From contig VHZZ01011156.1 in assembly GCA_009801015.1 (NCBI GenBank), positions 23,354 through 43,495 on the forward strand: a stretch of 20,142 nucleotides of DNA, written 5' to 3'. A program made the position numbers and the translations under genes. Of this stretch, positions 9,401-18,690 are shown in pieces (position 1 is the first letter of the stretch; each line of letters starts with the position of its first letter). Below the pieces are notes generated by a model. The model was given only the letters and a program-made list of their open reading frames with translations. It made no database searches and was not told the origin of the DNA. The stretch is from Silene noctiflora (taxonomy: Eukaryota > Streptophyta > Magnoliopsida > Caryophyllales > Caryophyllaceae).

Positions 9401-9424
9401 GTATGGGTATGGGTATGGGTATGG
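9399..9424 (+). repeat. GGGTAT hexanucleotide microsatellite
   Basis: There are four consecutive copies of a 6-bp GGGTAT unit. It differs from the plant telomere repeat TTTAGGG, so it is not a telomere relic. Confidence 0.9.
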
Positions 9425-9907
9425 ATACCTTGAGGATTCGAGGGTGTGGATTGGGGAATCAAACTAGAGAAGTTTGGGGTAATCTTATTTTGAAATTTGA
9501 GTAAAAGGTAAGGAAAAGTTACGCGAACAAACAGCGAACAAACAACAAAGCGTATATGGGATTTCACTCCCTTACCTCAAGACACCCAACCAAACGTCTC
9601 CTAACTAATTATTCGGGCAAGTCGAAGCCCATATGGAAGGTTAGTCTTAATCATGTGGAGCATAGGCCCAATGATAAGGGCCCAATTACCCAGTAGCAGT
9701 TGTTGAAGCCAGACACTCAAAAAATATCATAAATAGAGAGGGAGGGGCCCATCTATTTGGTAATCAATCTAGTTTTTCTAAACCTGCAAGATTACATTCT
9801 GACATCACATTTCCCCATAACCAGTTCAATTCCGTGGGCCATCAACCAACGCCAAATATTTTAAAAACAAACACAAATAGGTGTGACTTTGTGACAATAA
9901 TATATCC
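9425..9907. other. Intergenic, no feature recognised
   Basis: No coding or RNA signal was seen. Confidence 0.5.
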
Positions 9908-9946
9908 GTTACAAGTTACAAGTTACAAGTTACAAGTTACAAGTTT
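9908..9946 (+). repeat. 7-bp GTTACAA tandem repeat
   Basis: There are about five and a half exact copies of GTTACAA. Confidence 0.9.
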
Positions 9947-10072
9947 ATAACGGGTTAAATATTATCACATCATTCACATGGGTAAGTAAAGACAAGTCTT
10001 TTGTAATTTCGTAAGCACTTTAATTTTTGTTTTATCTAACCAAGTAGGTGATATTTAACCCGTTATGAGTTT
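9942..10072. repeat. Small inverted-repeat (foldback) element
   Basis: ATAACGGGTTAAATATTATC at about 9948-9967 pairs with GATATTTAACCCGTTAT at about 10050-10066, with some further pairing outwards (AAGTTTATAACGG against CGTTATGAGTTTA). The total span of about 130 bp is compatible with a tiny MITE or a hairpin. Confidence 0.55.
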
Positions 10073-10463
10073 ATCCTTCACAAAAGAGGCTTATTATTTA
10101 TCACAATGTACTTAAATCCCTAATGTATTCATGTTATATGTTAGTGAAAGTGAAATAAAAAGTTAAATCGAAATTGTAATTAGATTCAAAGAACTGGAAT
10201 GAATTTTTCTTAAGAGTAGGTTGATAATTTAGGTAAAATTTTTGTTTTTCTTTAAAGACACTTTTAACAAATACCTACTTCTATACTTCGAGTATCATAA
10301 ATTTAGGGACCTTGAAGTAGACTTGACAAACGAAACCGCGAGTCGAGTTGGGTTTTAACCAATTTCCAAGTAGGGCAATTTGGAGTTCAGATTATTTTCA
10401 GGTGTGTTATCTACAATTATTTAGGGACAATGTTGAGCATGCAACAATAAATTTTGGGACATG
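10073..10463. other. Intergenic, no feature recognised
   Basis: The sequence is AT-rich with no recognisable coding or repeat structure. Confidence 0.5.
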
Positions 10464-11262
10464 CTTTTTCACATACGAATTTTACTCTTTCACATACGTC
10501 TTTTACAAATTTACCCTTCTCATTTTTTTCATTCCCTCACCCAATTAATTTTTCTCCTCCCTTTCCTCATCTCTCTTCACCACCACCCCCACCTCCGTTT
10601 AACACCTTCCTTGCTCCGGTCAGTCCGGTCGTCGGCTAACGTCACTCCAACCGACGGGAAGTGGAAATCATTGACAAATTGTTTTTATTCATGCTTATTT
10701 TTTTATCTATTATTGCTGGTTGTTTCCTTATAGACACATTCGATAATGCATCTGGGCATCTGGCAGCTAGCCTTGTTCAGTTTTGTCAAGATGAGCCAAA
10801 GTGACGAGAACCTTCAGATGTGAAAACTCCATGTCAACAACCTGATTCCAATGTTAAAACTTAATTTGGCTAATCCAGATGCACCAAGTCAGATCCATTT
10901 GTTCAAATATTTACGCACCACTCACTAATCGTTGTGCACCACTTGCAAGCACAATTCAACACCCGAATCATCACGCCTTCATCAGTGCATGGTTAAAAAT
11001 TGATAAACAANTAAACAATTAATTTACAAATTAACAAACCCTAATAATTTCAACAAAAGATATTAATAATTGCTAAACAACAAAATTACTTCACTAATTA
11101 GATAATTATAATTCATATTTAAGTTCNTAAATCAATTAGATTCGGTTTTAGAACAAAAAGGTATAACGAAAAGTTAATTTGAGTAGTTTTAAGAAAAAAG
11201 GTATGATATGGAATATTCATAAGAAATTGTATGTGAAAGAGTAAAATCCGTATGTGAAAAAG
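10464..11262. mobile_element. 34-bp terminal-inverted-repeat element with possible captured sequence
   Basis: Bases 10464-10497 and 11229-11262 are inverted copies with one mismatch. Each contains two tandem versions of CTTTTTCACATACG/CTCTTTCACATAC. Weaker similarity continues outwards for about 15 bp, so the real ends may lie near 10450 and 11276. The interior has a C-rich, UTR-like stretch at 10550-10640, then TTTCCTTATAG at 10723-10733, which looks like an intron acceptor. The frame after it runs TFDNASGHLAASLVQFCQDE before a stop. This would fit a transposon carrying a host gene fragment, but the source gene is not identified. Two N bases (11011, 11127) fall inside. Confidence 0.5.
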
Positions 11263-11350
11263 TAATTCCGTAAATTTTTGAGTCAGGCCGAATATGGTCA
11301 GGTCAATTGACATTACGGGCCAAAGTCAAGTCTATTGTTTTGGGTCTATT

Positions 11351-11664
11351 AGAGCATCCGCAAATGAGAGAAATCACCTCCTTATTTGCCTTCGCTTTCC
11401 TCAAATGGGCAACCACATTATTGCATCAACCTTCCCATATTTTGGGGCTCCACCGTTTCTAGGGGAGGTCCAAAAAAAAAAACTAAGGCAACTTGTGTTA
11501 GTTTGAGAAGGTTCCCAATTTTTTTTTGTGGATTTGGGAATCCCATTGTTACGTAAATTTAGTTATGAAATAGAAAGGGTAAATGAAAAAGTTAGTGGAA
11601 AATGAGGTGGACGAATAAAAAAAGGAAAGAGAAAATATGGGAAGCCTTACATTTGCGGATGTTC
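11351..11664. mobile_element. PIF/Harbinger (Tourist-like) MITE
   Basis: The 15-bp ends GAGCATCCGCAAATG and CATTTGCGGATGTTC are inverted with one mismatch, and TTA duplicates flank the element (11348-11350 and 11665-11667). A 3-bp TTA/TAA duplication is the signature of the PIF/Harbinger superfamily. The 314-bp length and absence of a coding frame make it non-autonomous. Confidence 0.88.
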
Positions 11665-12091
11665 TTAATCTCGACACATGTGATTAAAAGAGTGGCACAA
11701 TCACATGGGATTAGAAGAGTGGGTAATACACTAGTGATTCCGATTCCAACAACAAATGTCATAATCAATTATAGCATGCCTAAGTAGGACTAGTAGGTCA
11801 CTAGGAGGAAGGATAGCAATGCCTAAGAAGCTCCATGATGATTAATGTTGCCCAAATTAGACAATGAATCATTGAGGTTGCCAACGATTACATTAACTTA
11901 GAAACTTTGGGTTACTTCTTTTCCAACTTTTAAAACAATCAAATTTATTACCGAAAGCTTCTTTGCTTTTACCCTATTTATTTATATTTATGGCAGACGC
12001 TTTTCTGCTTCTTTCTTTCACTATTACGTGGAGTTTTTTTTTCTTTTTTTCTGTTTTTTTTTTTGGTTTTAAAAACGTCCTCCGTATATAA
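11665..12091. other. Intergenic, no gene recognised
   Basis: This stretch ends in long T runs (about 12025-12065) directly before the element at 12092. Confidence 0.5.
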
Positions 12092-12570
12092 GGGTGTTCA
12101 CTCAGCGATCTGAACCAAAGACCAAATCGGACCGGACCGGACCATTTGGTTCAAACCAAACCAGATTGTATTTTGGTCAGGTCCTCGATCCACCTATTTA
12201 CTCTACTTTGGTCTTCGGTCCGGTTCTGGACCAAACTCAATGAACCACGGACTGGGCCATGGATCAAACCTATATAACAGAATAATCTTTAAATTTGTAA
12301 CATTATTGATTTTATTTTTTACCTTGTTTACAAGTACTATGAGATGTGTAACTATGTGCTTAAATCTTGTAAGAAAATAATGTTATTTATGTTGATACTT
12401 ACGGGTTTCTTGAGTTTTAATTTTATATATTACACCATCTCGATGACAATCAAATTTGGTCCATTTTCGTCCATTTCATCATGTCTAGTCTGGTCCACCT
12501 TTTAACCTTTATTTGGTTTTCGGTCCAGAGAGTCTGGTCTGGTGATCCTGTCCCGAATCAATGAACACCC
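12092..12570. mobile_element. GGGTGTTCA-ended MITE-like element
   Basis: The ends GGGTGTTCACT and ATGAACACCC are inverted. Just inside both ends lie GGACC/GGTCC-rich subterminal repeats (ACCGGACCGGACC on the left; TCTGGTCC, CGGTCCAG on the right). Elements of this form are usually assigned to hAT-like MITEs; the superfamily is inferred, and a clean 8-bp target duplication was not identified. Confidence 0.65.
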
Positions 12571-12615
12571 ATATCCGTACAATCTTACCCCAATTAATTT
12601 CTTAAAAATCATATA

Positions 12616-12899
12616 CTCCCTTCTATTCTCAATAACATTCCCTATTCATGGGTGACACGAGAATTACGGGTGTTTGAATTAAATAAGCTAAAGTATTGTG
12701 GTAGGGTGAAGTAATTGGAGAGAGGGAAGGTATTGTGGTGTGAGGTGATTAAAATAAGATAAAGTATGGGTATTGTGGGGTATTGTTGTGAGGTAAGGTG
12801 ATTAAAATAAGTATAAAACTTTACTAAATAAGGAAATAGGGAAGGTATAGTGAATAGATGAAAAAGGAAAGAGGGAAGGTTATTGAGAATAGGAGGGAG
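12616..12899. mobile_element. Stowaway (Tc1/mariner) MITE
   Basis: CTCCCTTCTATTCTCAATAA at the left end pairs with TTATTGAGAATAGGAGGGAG at the right end, with pairing continuing through ATTCCCT/AGGGAAGG. TA duplicates flank it at 12614-12615 and 12900-12901. The CTCCCTCC-type end and TA target are the Stowaway signature. The 284-bp interior has internally repeated GGTATTGTGG and GGTGATTAAAATAAG units. Confidence 0.92.
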
Positions 12900-12901
12900 T
12901 A

Positions 12902-13442
12902 ACTACAGATAAACATACTAAAAAACCGAGGTTGTAGAGGAGTCGTCAGCTGTAGCAACTTCCTCCAAAAATGAAGAGGGGTCCTTAACTCGGTAACTCC
13001 TGACTAGTGACTAGTTGTTTTTCGATAATCACGTCACAAATGTTTTACTTAAGCCCTAATCATCAGTTTTAATTAATCATGTCATAGCAATATTCGAAAA
13101 AAAGGATTACACATTTGATGTATTATCTCATACCCTCTAAGTTATTGAGCATTCATGCATTTTTTCTGAGCATACTTGAATTTATATGTATAGTTTTTGA
13201 TCAATATTGCATTTTTTTAATTCAATGTTTAAAGTGAGCGTACTCAAAAACTATATGCCACAACTCGTAATATTTAAAGCAAAACTCAAATTTTTTATTA
13301 TAAAACTCATAAAGTACACAATAAGATATACGACATCGATGTATAGTCTATAAACTGGTAATATTCGATATTAGAAAATAAATATGATCCTCGTTTTAAG
13401 TATGGGTGTTGGACATAGTAGCTAGCATAGCAAATGACAGAC
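12902..13442. other. Intergenic, no feature recognised
   Basis: The sequence is AT-rich and has no gene or transposon end that I can recognise. Confidence 0.5.
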
Positions 13443-14820
13443 TAAAGTCGTATGCCTCAAATTAAAAATTTATATCACTTAAATCCAATTACTAAACAGT
13501 AGTAGTGCGGAAATAAGGGTCGAACCCAAGGGAATTAGATTAACAATCTATGCAAATTATAATGTAGGAAAAGTCAATCTCTAACGTAATTAGAGATCTT
13601 AGTAACAAAAGGGGGGAAGGTTTTGAATTGATTTTCTAATGAACTAAAAAGAAAACTGTTGCAAATTAAGTAATAAAATTAGTGATGTAGAATGTATCAA
13701 ATGATTTAAAAGGTCTCGGAGCCAAGCATATATCTACACTCAATAAACAATTGATCACTGTAAGACGGTTCCAATTACTAAACTTGATTACTCTATCGCG
13801 AATGACAAATTTCAATTCTCCTTACGAATAGTCAATTAAAAAGAATCCTGTTCTTAATCAACCCTAACTGCTAAACAACCTTAATAATTCAGTTCAAGAT
13901 TTAATTCAACAGCAACAATAAAAAATAAAGAACTCGATAGAGAATAAATAGTGCATAAAATCCAGTTACACTTTAGATATTTATGTGAATCGCTTCTAAG
14001 TATTAATATCAACGTATCCCGTTCAACGCTAATTCTTAGATGTTACGGATGTAAAGTTAATTAGTAAATCCTATTCAATTAACAATACTAATACGAACAA
14101 TAGAATGAGGAAATCGGTTACTAGTAGTACACCTAGCAATATTATCAATCAACATTCCTAAAAGTAAGAACAAAGCAATTCACAATAATCAAGAAGATGA
14201 ATTAAAACATTCAAACTCACAATCAGATTTAGAGTGCTTCAATTGCTTGAATCCAAGATGAAAGGTTAGCTACACATAGTCTTGATGAAAATAACAATAG
14301 GTTTTTTTTCTCTCAAAGCTACGTAAGTAATTTCTAAAAACATGAAATAAAAAGCTATATAGTAATTAGGTCAAAACTAGATTAGGAAATAAAGTACTAA
14401 ATATAATATAACCATCGGAACAAACCGAGTGAAATAAAGCAACAAAAGAGTCCTCCTAATCGCTGAAATACGCGACCAAAGCACAAACTAGTGTCGAATG
14501 TCGGTCGCGCTTTAGTCGCGCTTCAGTCGCACCTCAGTCGAACGTAGGTCATGAAATCCACTTCTGCCAACTCCTCTTCTCTTAGGCGTATACGCGCATG
14601 AATAGTGCAACAGAGGTTCACACTTATAAAAGTAACTTCGTCGGTTCCTGGGTCCACTTATCCTCGGACTTGGGCTCCATCTTAAACATGTAAAACCAAC
14701 TCAAAAACCTAATCAAAGCTCACTCACAAATAATATACAACTAAGCTCCATAACACCACTTAATACCAACAAAATCATATTAATTTTCTTCAAATAACTA
14801 CGACTAAATGAGTCGTATCA
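13443..14820 (-). mobile_element. Solo-LTR-like unit of an Athila-type Ty3/gypsy element
   Basis: On the minus strand the unit starts TGATACGACTCATTTAG (14820 downwards) and ends GAGGCATACGACTTTA (13443), close to the canonical TG..CA with the last CA mutated to TA. Its end matches the LTR end at 6467 (GGTTCGACCC, GATTTAAGTGATATAAA, GAGGCATACGACTT), which is in the opposite orientation. No primer-binding site is visible beyond the end, no coding region adjoins either side, and the flanking 5-mers (CAGAC, ACAAT) do not match. The length of 1,378 bp fits an Athila-type LTR. Confidence 0.65.
14504..14547 (+). repeat. Degenerate 11-bp tandem repeat inside the LTR
   Basis: The units GTCGCGCTTTA, GTCGCGCTTCA, GTCGCACCTCA and GTCGAACGTAG follow one another directly. 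The array is GC-rich within an otherwise AT-rich LTR. Confidence 0.75.
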
Positions 14821-15423
14821 ACAATTTTTTTTGGAAACTGTATTAATTGCTTAATTCATTAATCGATAAAAACCAACAATGTCTATTAAAAAAAAGAGTT
14901 TGCTTATAATTATTCTTAATCGAGTAAAATTACCAAAAATATGTTGTCCGTACTTGGTAGGAGTTTTGTACATCTACTAGTCCTTACGCTGTTTGTTCAA
15001 CTGAAAATTGTGGAATTGAAGAGTAACAGCTACGAAGTACTATTTTGTTGTGTTGTATTGTCACAACTTACCCGTATGGCCGTATATAGAGCCACTTGAT
15101 GGATAATGAAACATAAATTTTCATCGAAAACGGGCACTATCCGTCTAATGGGAAATCTTTATTTAATGTAGTTATTTGGTGTATTTTTAGTTGAGATAAT
15201 TTCTCATTTTGCCTGAATCGCCTATCTAATTTCGCCATTCTCCAATCTTTCTCTTGTCGATTTTATAATTTCTTTCCCCAAAATATTAGTTGATTTTCGG
15301 TCGAAATAGTATCATTTCCTTGATAAATCATTGTTTTAGTTGTGAAAAAAAATGCCAAATGTAAACACAACAAACATCATTGAAAATGTGAAACCGTTAC
15401 TTTTTTTATTTTTATTTTTTTAA
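14821..15423. other. Intergenic, AT-rich
   Basis: The only recognisable item is GGGCACTATCCGTCTAATGG near 15134-15153, which resembles the GACGGATAGTGTC motif of the hairpin at 279-403. No gene was seen. Confidence 0.45.
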
Positions 15424-15560
15424 AACCGGACCGGATCCAGATTTAGAAAACCAGATATCCAATATTTGGATTCGAATCTTAATAAAAAAAATTACCGAAT
15501 TCTAAAACTGAATATCCGATCCGAATTCTAAATCCGAATCGGATATCCGGTTTTGCTCAG
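15424..15560. mobile_element. Short ATATCC-rich element related to 18220-18690
   Basis: It contains ACCGGACCGGATCC at one side and GAATCGGATATCCGGTTTTG followed by CTCAGC at the other. The TTTTGCTCAGC end is the reverse complement of GCTGAGCAAAA at the left end of the 18220 element. Only one clear terminus is present, so this is probably an internally deleted or truncated copy in reverse orientation. Confidence 0.5.
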
Positions 15561-15741
15561 CTAGTGATAGGGGAAAATACAACATTGATGTGCTCAATTT
15601 GTGAATTACTATCAAAAAATTTATCCTCATTTATCTACCACCCTTTTGGCCTCTCGCATGATAGCTTAGTATATAGTCCTAAGAATCGATTGAAGACTAC
15701 GCTCGCATCCTCTGTTATGCATTCGCAATTCGCAAAAAGTA

Positions 15742-15941
15742 TTCTATACGTTATCCGTGTTGGTTATTTGTTTTCATATTCTATTTTACGGCGTCTCTTA
15801 TTTTCATTTTTACACTGGAAAGGTTTTTTATTGATAATTTGTCCATTCAATTGCACTATTATCAACTTGTCGTGGTTTCTTACTCTCTTCTTAATCTTTG
15901 TGTCAAAAACAAAGGTAAACAAATGGTTGGAACAAAGAAAG
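15742..15941. mobile_element. Decayed Stowaway-like MITE
   Basis: The right end reads AACAAATGGTTGGAACAAAG before TA (15942-15943), and the left end reads TTGGTTATTTGTTTTC after TA (15740-15741). Together they resemble the inverted ends of a common plant Stowaway family with CGGAGGGAG-type termini, here mutated. The 127-codon frame at 15564-15947 overlaps it and is hydrophobic, low-complexity and not credible as a gene. Confidence 0.5.
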
Positions 15942-16140
15942 TACTAACTAAAGAGTACGCGGGAGCTCAGACTTTATATATATCTAATAAAGAGTAGTGT
16001 TAGTAGTGAAATGTAATCAATCACAAACAAAACAATTATCCATATATAAGACATTTCACGATTATTATATTTCGTTATCTTAAAAATATATTGTTTTTTA
16101 AGAGATTTACTCAAGAAAAGAACATATAGTCTAACATACA

Positions 16141-16660
16141 AATAAAGACGTGAGACAAGCTTGTAAGTGAGAGAGGTAAGTGAGAGAGCTCATTTGTCTC
16201 ACGTAATAAGGGTAAGATTATCGGTGAGACTCACCAAAGTCTTAAGACTCTGCCACATCAGCTTTCCACTAACTTTTATTATTATTATTATTTTATTATT
16301 CAGACCCACCTCAGACTCATCTCAAACTTTATACATTATCCATAAGACTCACCTCAGACTCAACTTTTTCCCTACACTTTTCTCATGGGATTTTGGATAA
16401 AAAGGAAAACAATAATAGGTTTGACACATGTTAGCAATTTATTGGTTGTCATTATAAAAATGTGGGGTCAAGACTCTTGTAGAGTCTTCCAAGACTCAAC
16501 TTAAGACTTTCTCAAGACTTGGGTAGATTATTGGGAGTCTTGGGTGAGTTTTGTCTTAAGACTCATGTGAGTCTTGTTTCAAGACTAACCAATAATCTTA
16601 CCCTAAGCTTGTGACGTGTCCACACCCGTCATAAGCAAGACGGACCGTACTAAAAAAAAA
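16141..16660. mobile_element. Possible older MITE interrupted by the 16210 element
   Basis: Removing 16210-16603 and one TAA joins GTGAGACAAGCTTG..CATTTGTCTCACGTAA to GCTTGTGACGTG..CAAGACGGACCGTAC. The GACGG and CACTT-rich content recalls the hairpin family at 279-403. No terminal repeat was demonstrated, so this is tentative. Confidence 0.3.
16210..16603. mobile_element. PIF/Harbinger (Tourist-like) MITE
   Basis: The ends GGGTAAGATTAT and ATAATCTTACCC are perfectly inverted over 12 bp, and similarity continues inwards (CGGTGAGACT against TTGGTTAGTCT). TAA duplicates flank the element at 16207-16209 and 16604-16606. The interior is dominated by dispersed GAGTCTT/AAGACTC units, in both orientations, and by a TTA microsatellite at about 16278-16301. 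It is 394 bp and non-coding. Confidence 0.9.
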
Positions 16661-16830
16661 AAGAGTTGAAAGTTGAGAGAGATTGAGGCAGAAAGATGAG
16701 AAGCAGATGTAAATAGAGGAGCAAAGGGAAGAGCCTAGAGGGCGTCATGATTCTGACAATTCAACAACCTTGCCTGTGATACAAGCAATACCTACCGTAT
16801 TCATTCAATCCTTCCTTTATACGCCCCACC

Positions 16831-16855
16831 CACAGGCCACAGGCCACAGGCCACA
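16831..16855 (+). repeat. 9-bp tandem repeat CAGGCCACA
   Basis: There are nearly three exact copies in succession. Confidence 0.85.
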
Positions 16856-16940
16856 CCCTCCTCTAGTCCTCTACATTTAACACACTTATAATATACGGAG
16901 TACCTTCTTTCCCCCCAACTTTTTTTACATTTTTTTCTAA

Positions 16941-17178
16941 CTTTGCGTAAGCTTTACCCCAATCTAAATCTACATTCCATGTCATCAAATACAGACCTAA
17001 CATTATGCACCTTCTAAAGTCCTTTCGAGCTATATAGTGCTTTCATTGTTTTCAGTAGTGGATTTTAGTTGATTTGGCGGGTTCTATAAATGTATCCTAC
17101 GTAAATTCCTTGTATTGTACTATTTTTTTCTCCGAAAGTCAATCTCTTATTTGCTTCTAAATGATGTCTGTGAATAAT
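16941..17178 (+). repeat. Diverged direct duplication, copy 1
   Basis: Shared blocks with 17299-17524 include TTTACCCCAAT, TTTCAGTAG(T/C)GGATTTTAG, GTATCC(T/C)(A/G)CGTAAATT and the terminal GAATAAT. No long coding frame is present. The unit may be an old tandem repeat or part of a duplicated element. Confidence 0.7.
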
Positions 17179-17298
17179 ACTTTATGTATTCCATTGAATT
17201 GTTTATATTTTTCAAAATTCTCCCCGCTTATTTTGAAAAACATAAAGAAGTCAATGGAACAGGAAAAGCATGATTACTTTTAAGAATACAATTTTTCA

Positions 17299-17524
17299 CT
17301 CTGCGAAAGATTTACCCCAATTTAATCTACATACTAAATCATGTGGGGTGCCCTCGAAAGTCTCATCCTCTATAGTTGTATAACTAGTGCTTCATTGGTT
17401 TCAGTAGCGGATTTTAGTTGATTTGACCGGTTCCAAAATTGTATCCCGCGTAAATTGCTCGTATTGTTGTTTTTCTCCAAAAGTGAGTCGTGTATTTGTT
17501 TCCAAATGATTTGTATGAATAATA
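17299..17524 (+). repeat. Diverged direct duplication, copy 2
   Basis: This is the second copy, offset about 350 bp from the first and with several small indels. The block order is the same in both copies. Confidence 0.7.
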
Positions 17525-18219
17525 TCATTGTCTTTTAGGGATACAAAAAAAAAAGAATGTCACTTTCTGTTATTTCATTTAAAAACAAGTAGAAAGGGAG
17601 TATGGAGATATTGTTAGAAATAGGCATAAAAACAAGGTACACATGATCCTTCATCCTTACAAAGTTACAATCCTTGTTCACGGAAGTTTCATTGTATATC
17701 AACTTACACTTTATAAATTTCAACCTCTTATATAGAGACTAGAGTATGTTCAAAATACTTAAAATTCAAAACTCATATTTTTATAAGTTTATGTCACTAT
17801 CGATTTTTTCCAAATTCCAATACTTGACATAGTCGTTTGGCGGCCTTACATGTCAAGACTCTATCTACATATGACATGTTTCATATACGCGTACCACCTA
17901 TGTATTTTTGTTGATTAAAATATGCATATTTTACTTGGTGTGATCATACTGTATATTTTGTTCGTCTTAGTCAATAATTTATCCGTATTGGTTAGTAATT
18001 GTACTTGTGATTTTTGGATGTTTTAGTTAATAATTTATGTTTTTGTTTTAGGTATGTTTTATTCTTTACTTTATCTTTTAATAATATATTAAAAGCAAAT
18101 CCCCTCTTTTTGTACATGGGTATTGAGAAAAAAGTTCCAAGCCATATGAGTTACACATGTAAGGATTTCACATTGGAGAATTAGAGAAAAGTATTACCCT
18201 TATATAAGGCATGAGGTTG
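17525..18219. other. Intergenic, no feature recognised
   Basis: The sequence is AT-rich. The short minus-strand frame at 17535-17723 has no recognisable motif. Confidence 0.5.
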
Positions 18220-18690
18220 GGGCTGAGCAAAAAATTCGATTATCCAAACCAATTCGATATTCGATCCGAATACGATCCGCAATCTTTGATTTTGGTTCGG
18301 ATATGGATATTAGAATTAAAATATTTGGATATCTAATCCAATTCGAAACTATAGTTTTCAGTATAATTTCGAGAAAATACAACTTTATTTGATACCACAA
18401 CTTGATTAAAGTTCAAAATATTAGAGAAATATGTAAGTGGTACTTAAATTTTATGTCGAGAACTTTGAAGTAAGAATACAAAAGAAAATCATCATGTAAA
18501 ACGATGAATATGATTGTGTTTCAAACTTAATTTTAAAGTAAATTTCAAAATATGGATATCCGCATCCGATCCGATTATTGGATATCCGAAATATTTGGTT
18601 GGATATGGATATTTGACTTCAGAAATTTCTAATAGGGATATCTGATTTGAACTAGCATTTTGGATCGGATATCCGATCCGTGCTATGCCC
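18220..18690. mobile_element. ATATCC/GGATAT-rich MITE-like element, GGGCTGAGCA ends
   Basis: The ends GGGCTGAGCA and TGCTATGCCC are imperfect inverted repeats. Multiple GGATATCCG and GATCCGA motifs cluster in both subterminal regions (18240-18330, 18555-18680). This matches the general form of hAT-like MITEs. A copy with the opposite orientation lies at 15424-15560. The target-site duplication is not evident. Confidence 0.65.

Noticed and set aside
9399..9424. Interstitial telomeric repeat
   Set aside because: The unit is GGGTAT, not the plant telomere unit TTTAGGG.
9087..9467. 126-codon open frame on the + strand
   Set aside because: It runs through a tandem duplication, a CAGGGCCG-type repeat fragment and the GGGTAT microsatellite, and has no coding character.
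15564..15947. 127-codon open frame on the + strand
   Set aside because: It is hydrophobic and low in complexity, shows no recognisable domain, and its second half lies in a decayed Stowaway-like element.
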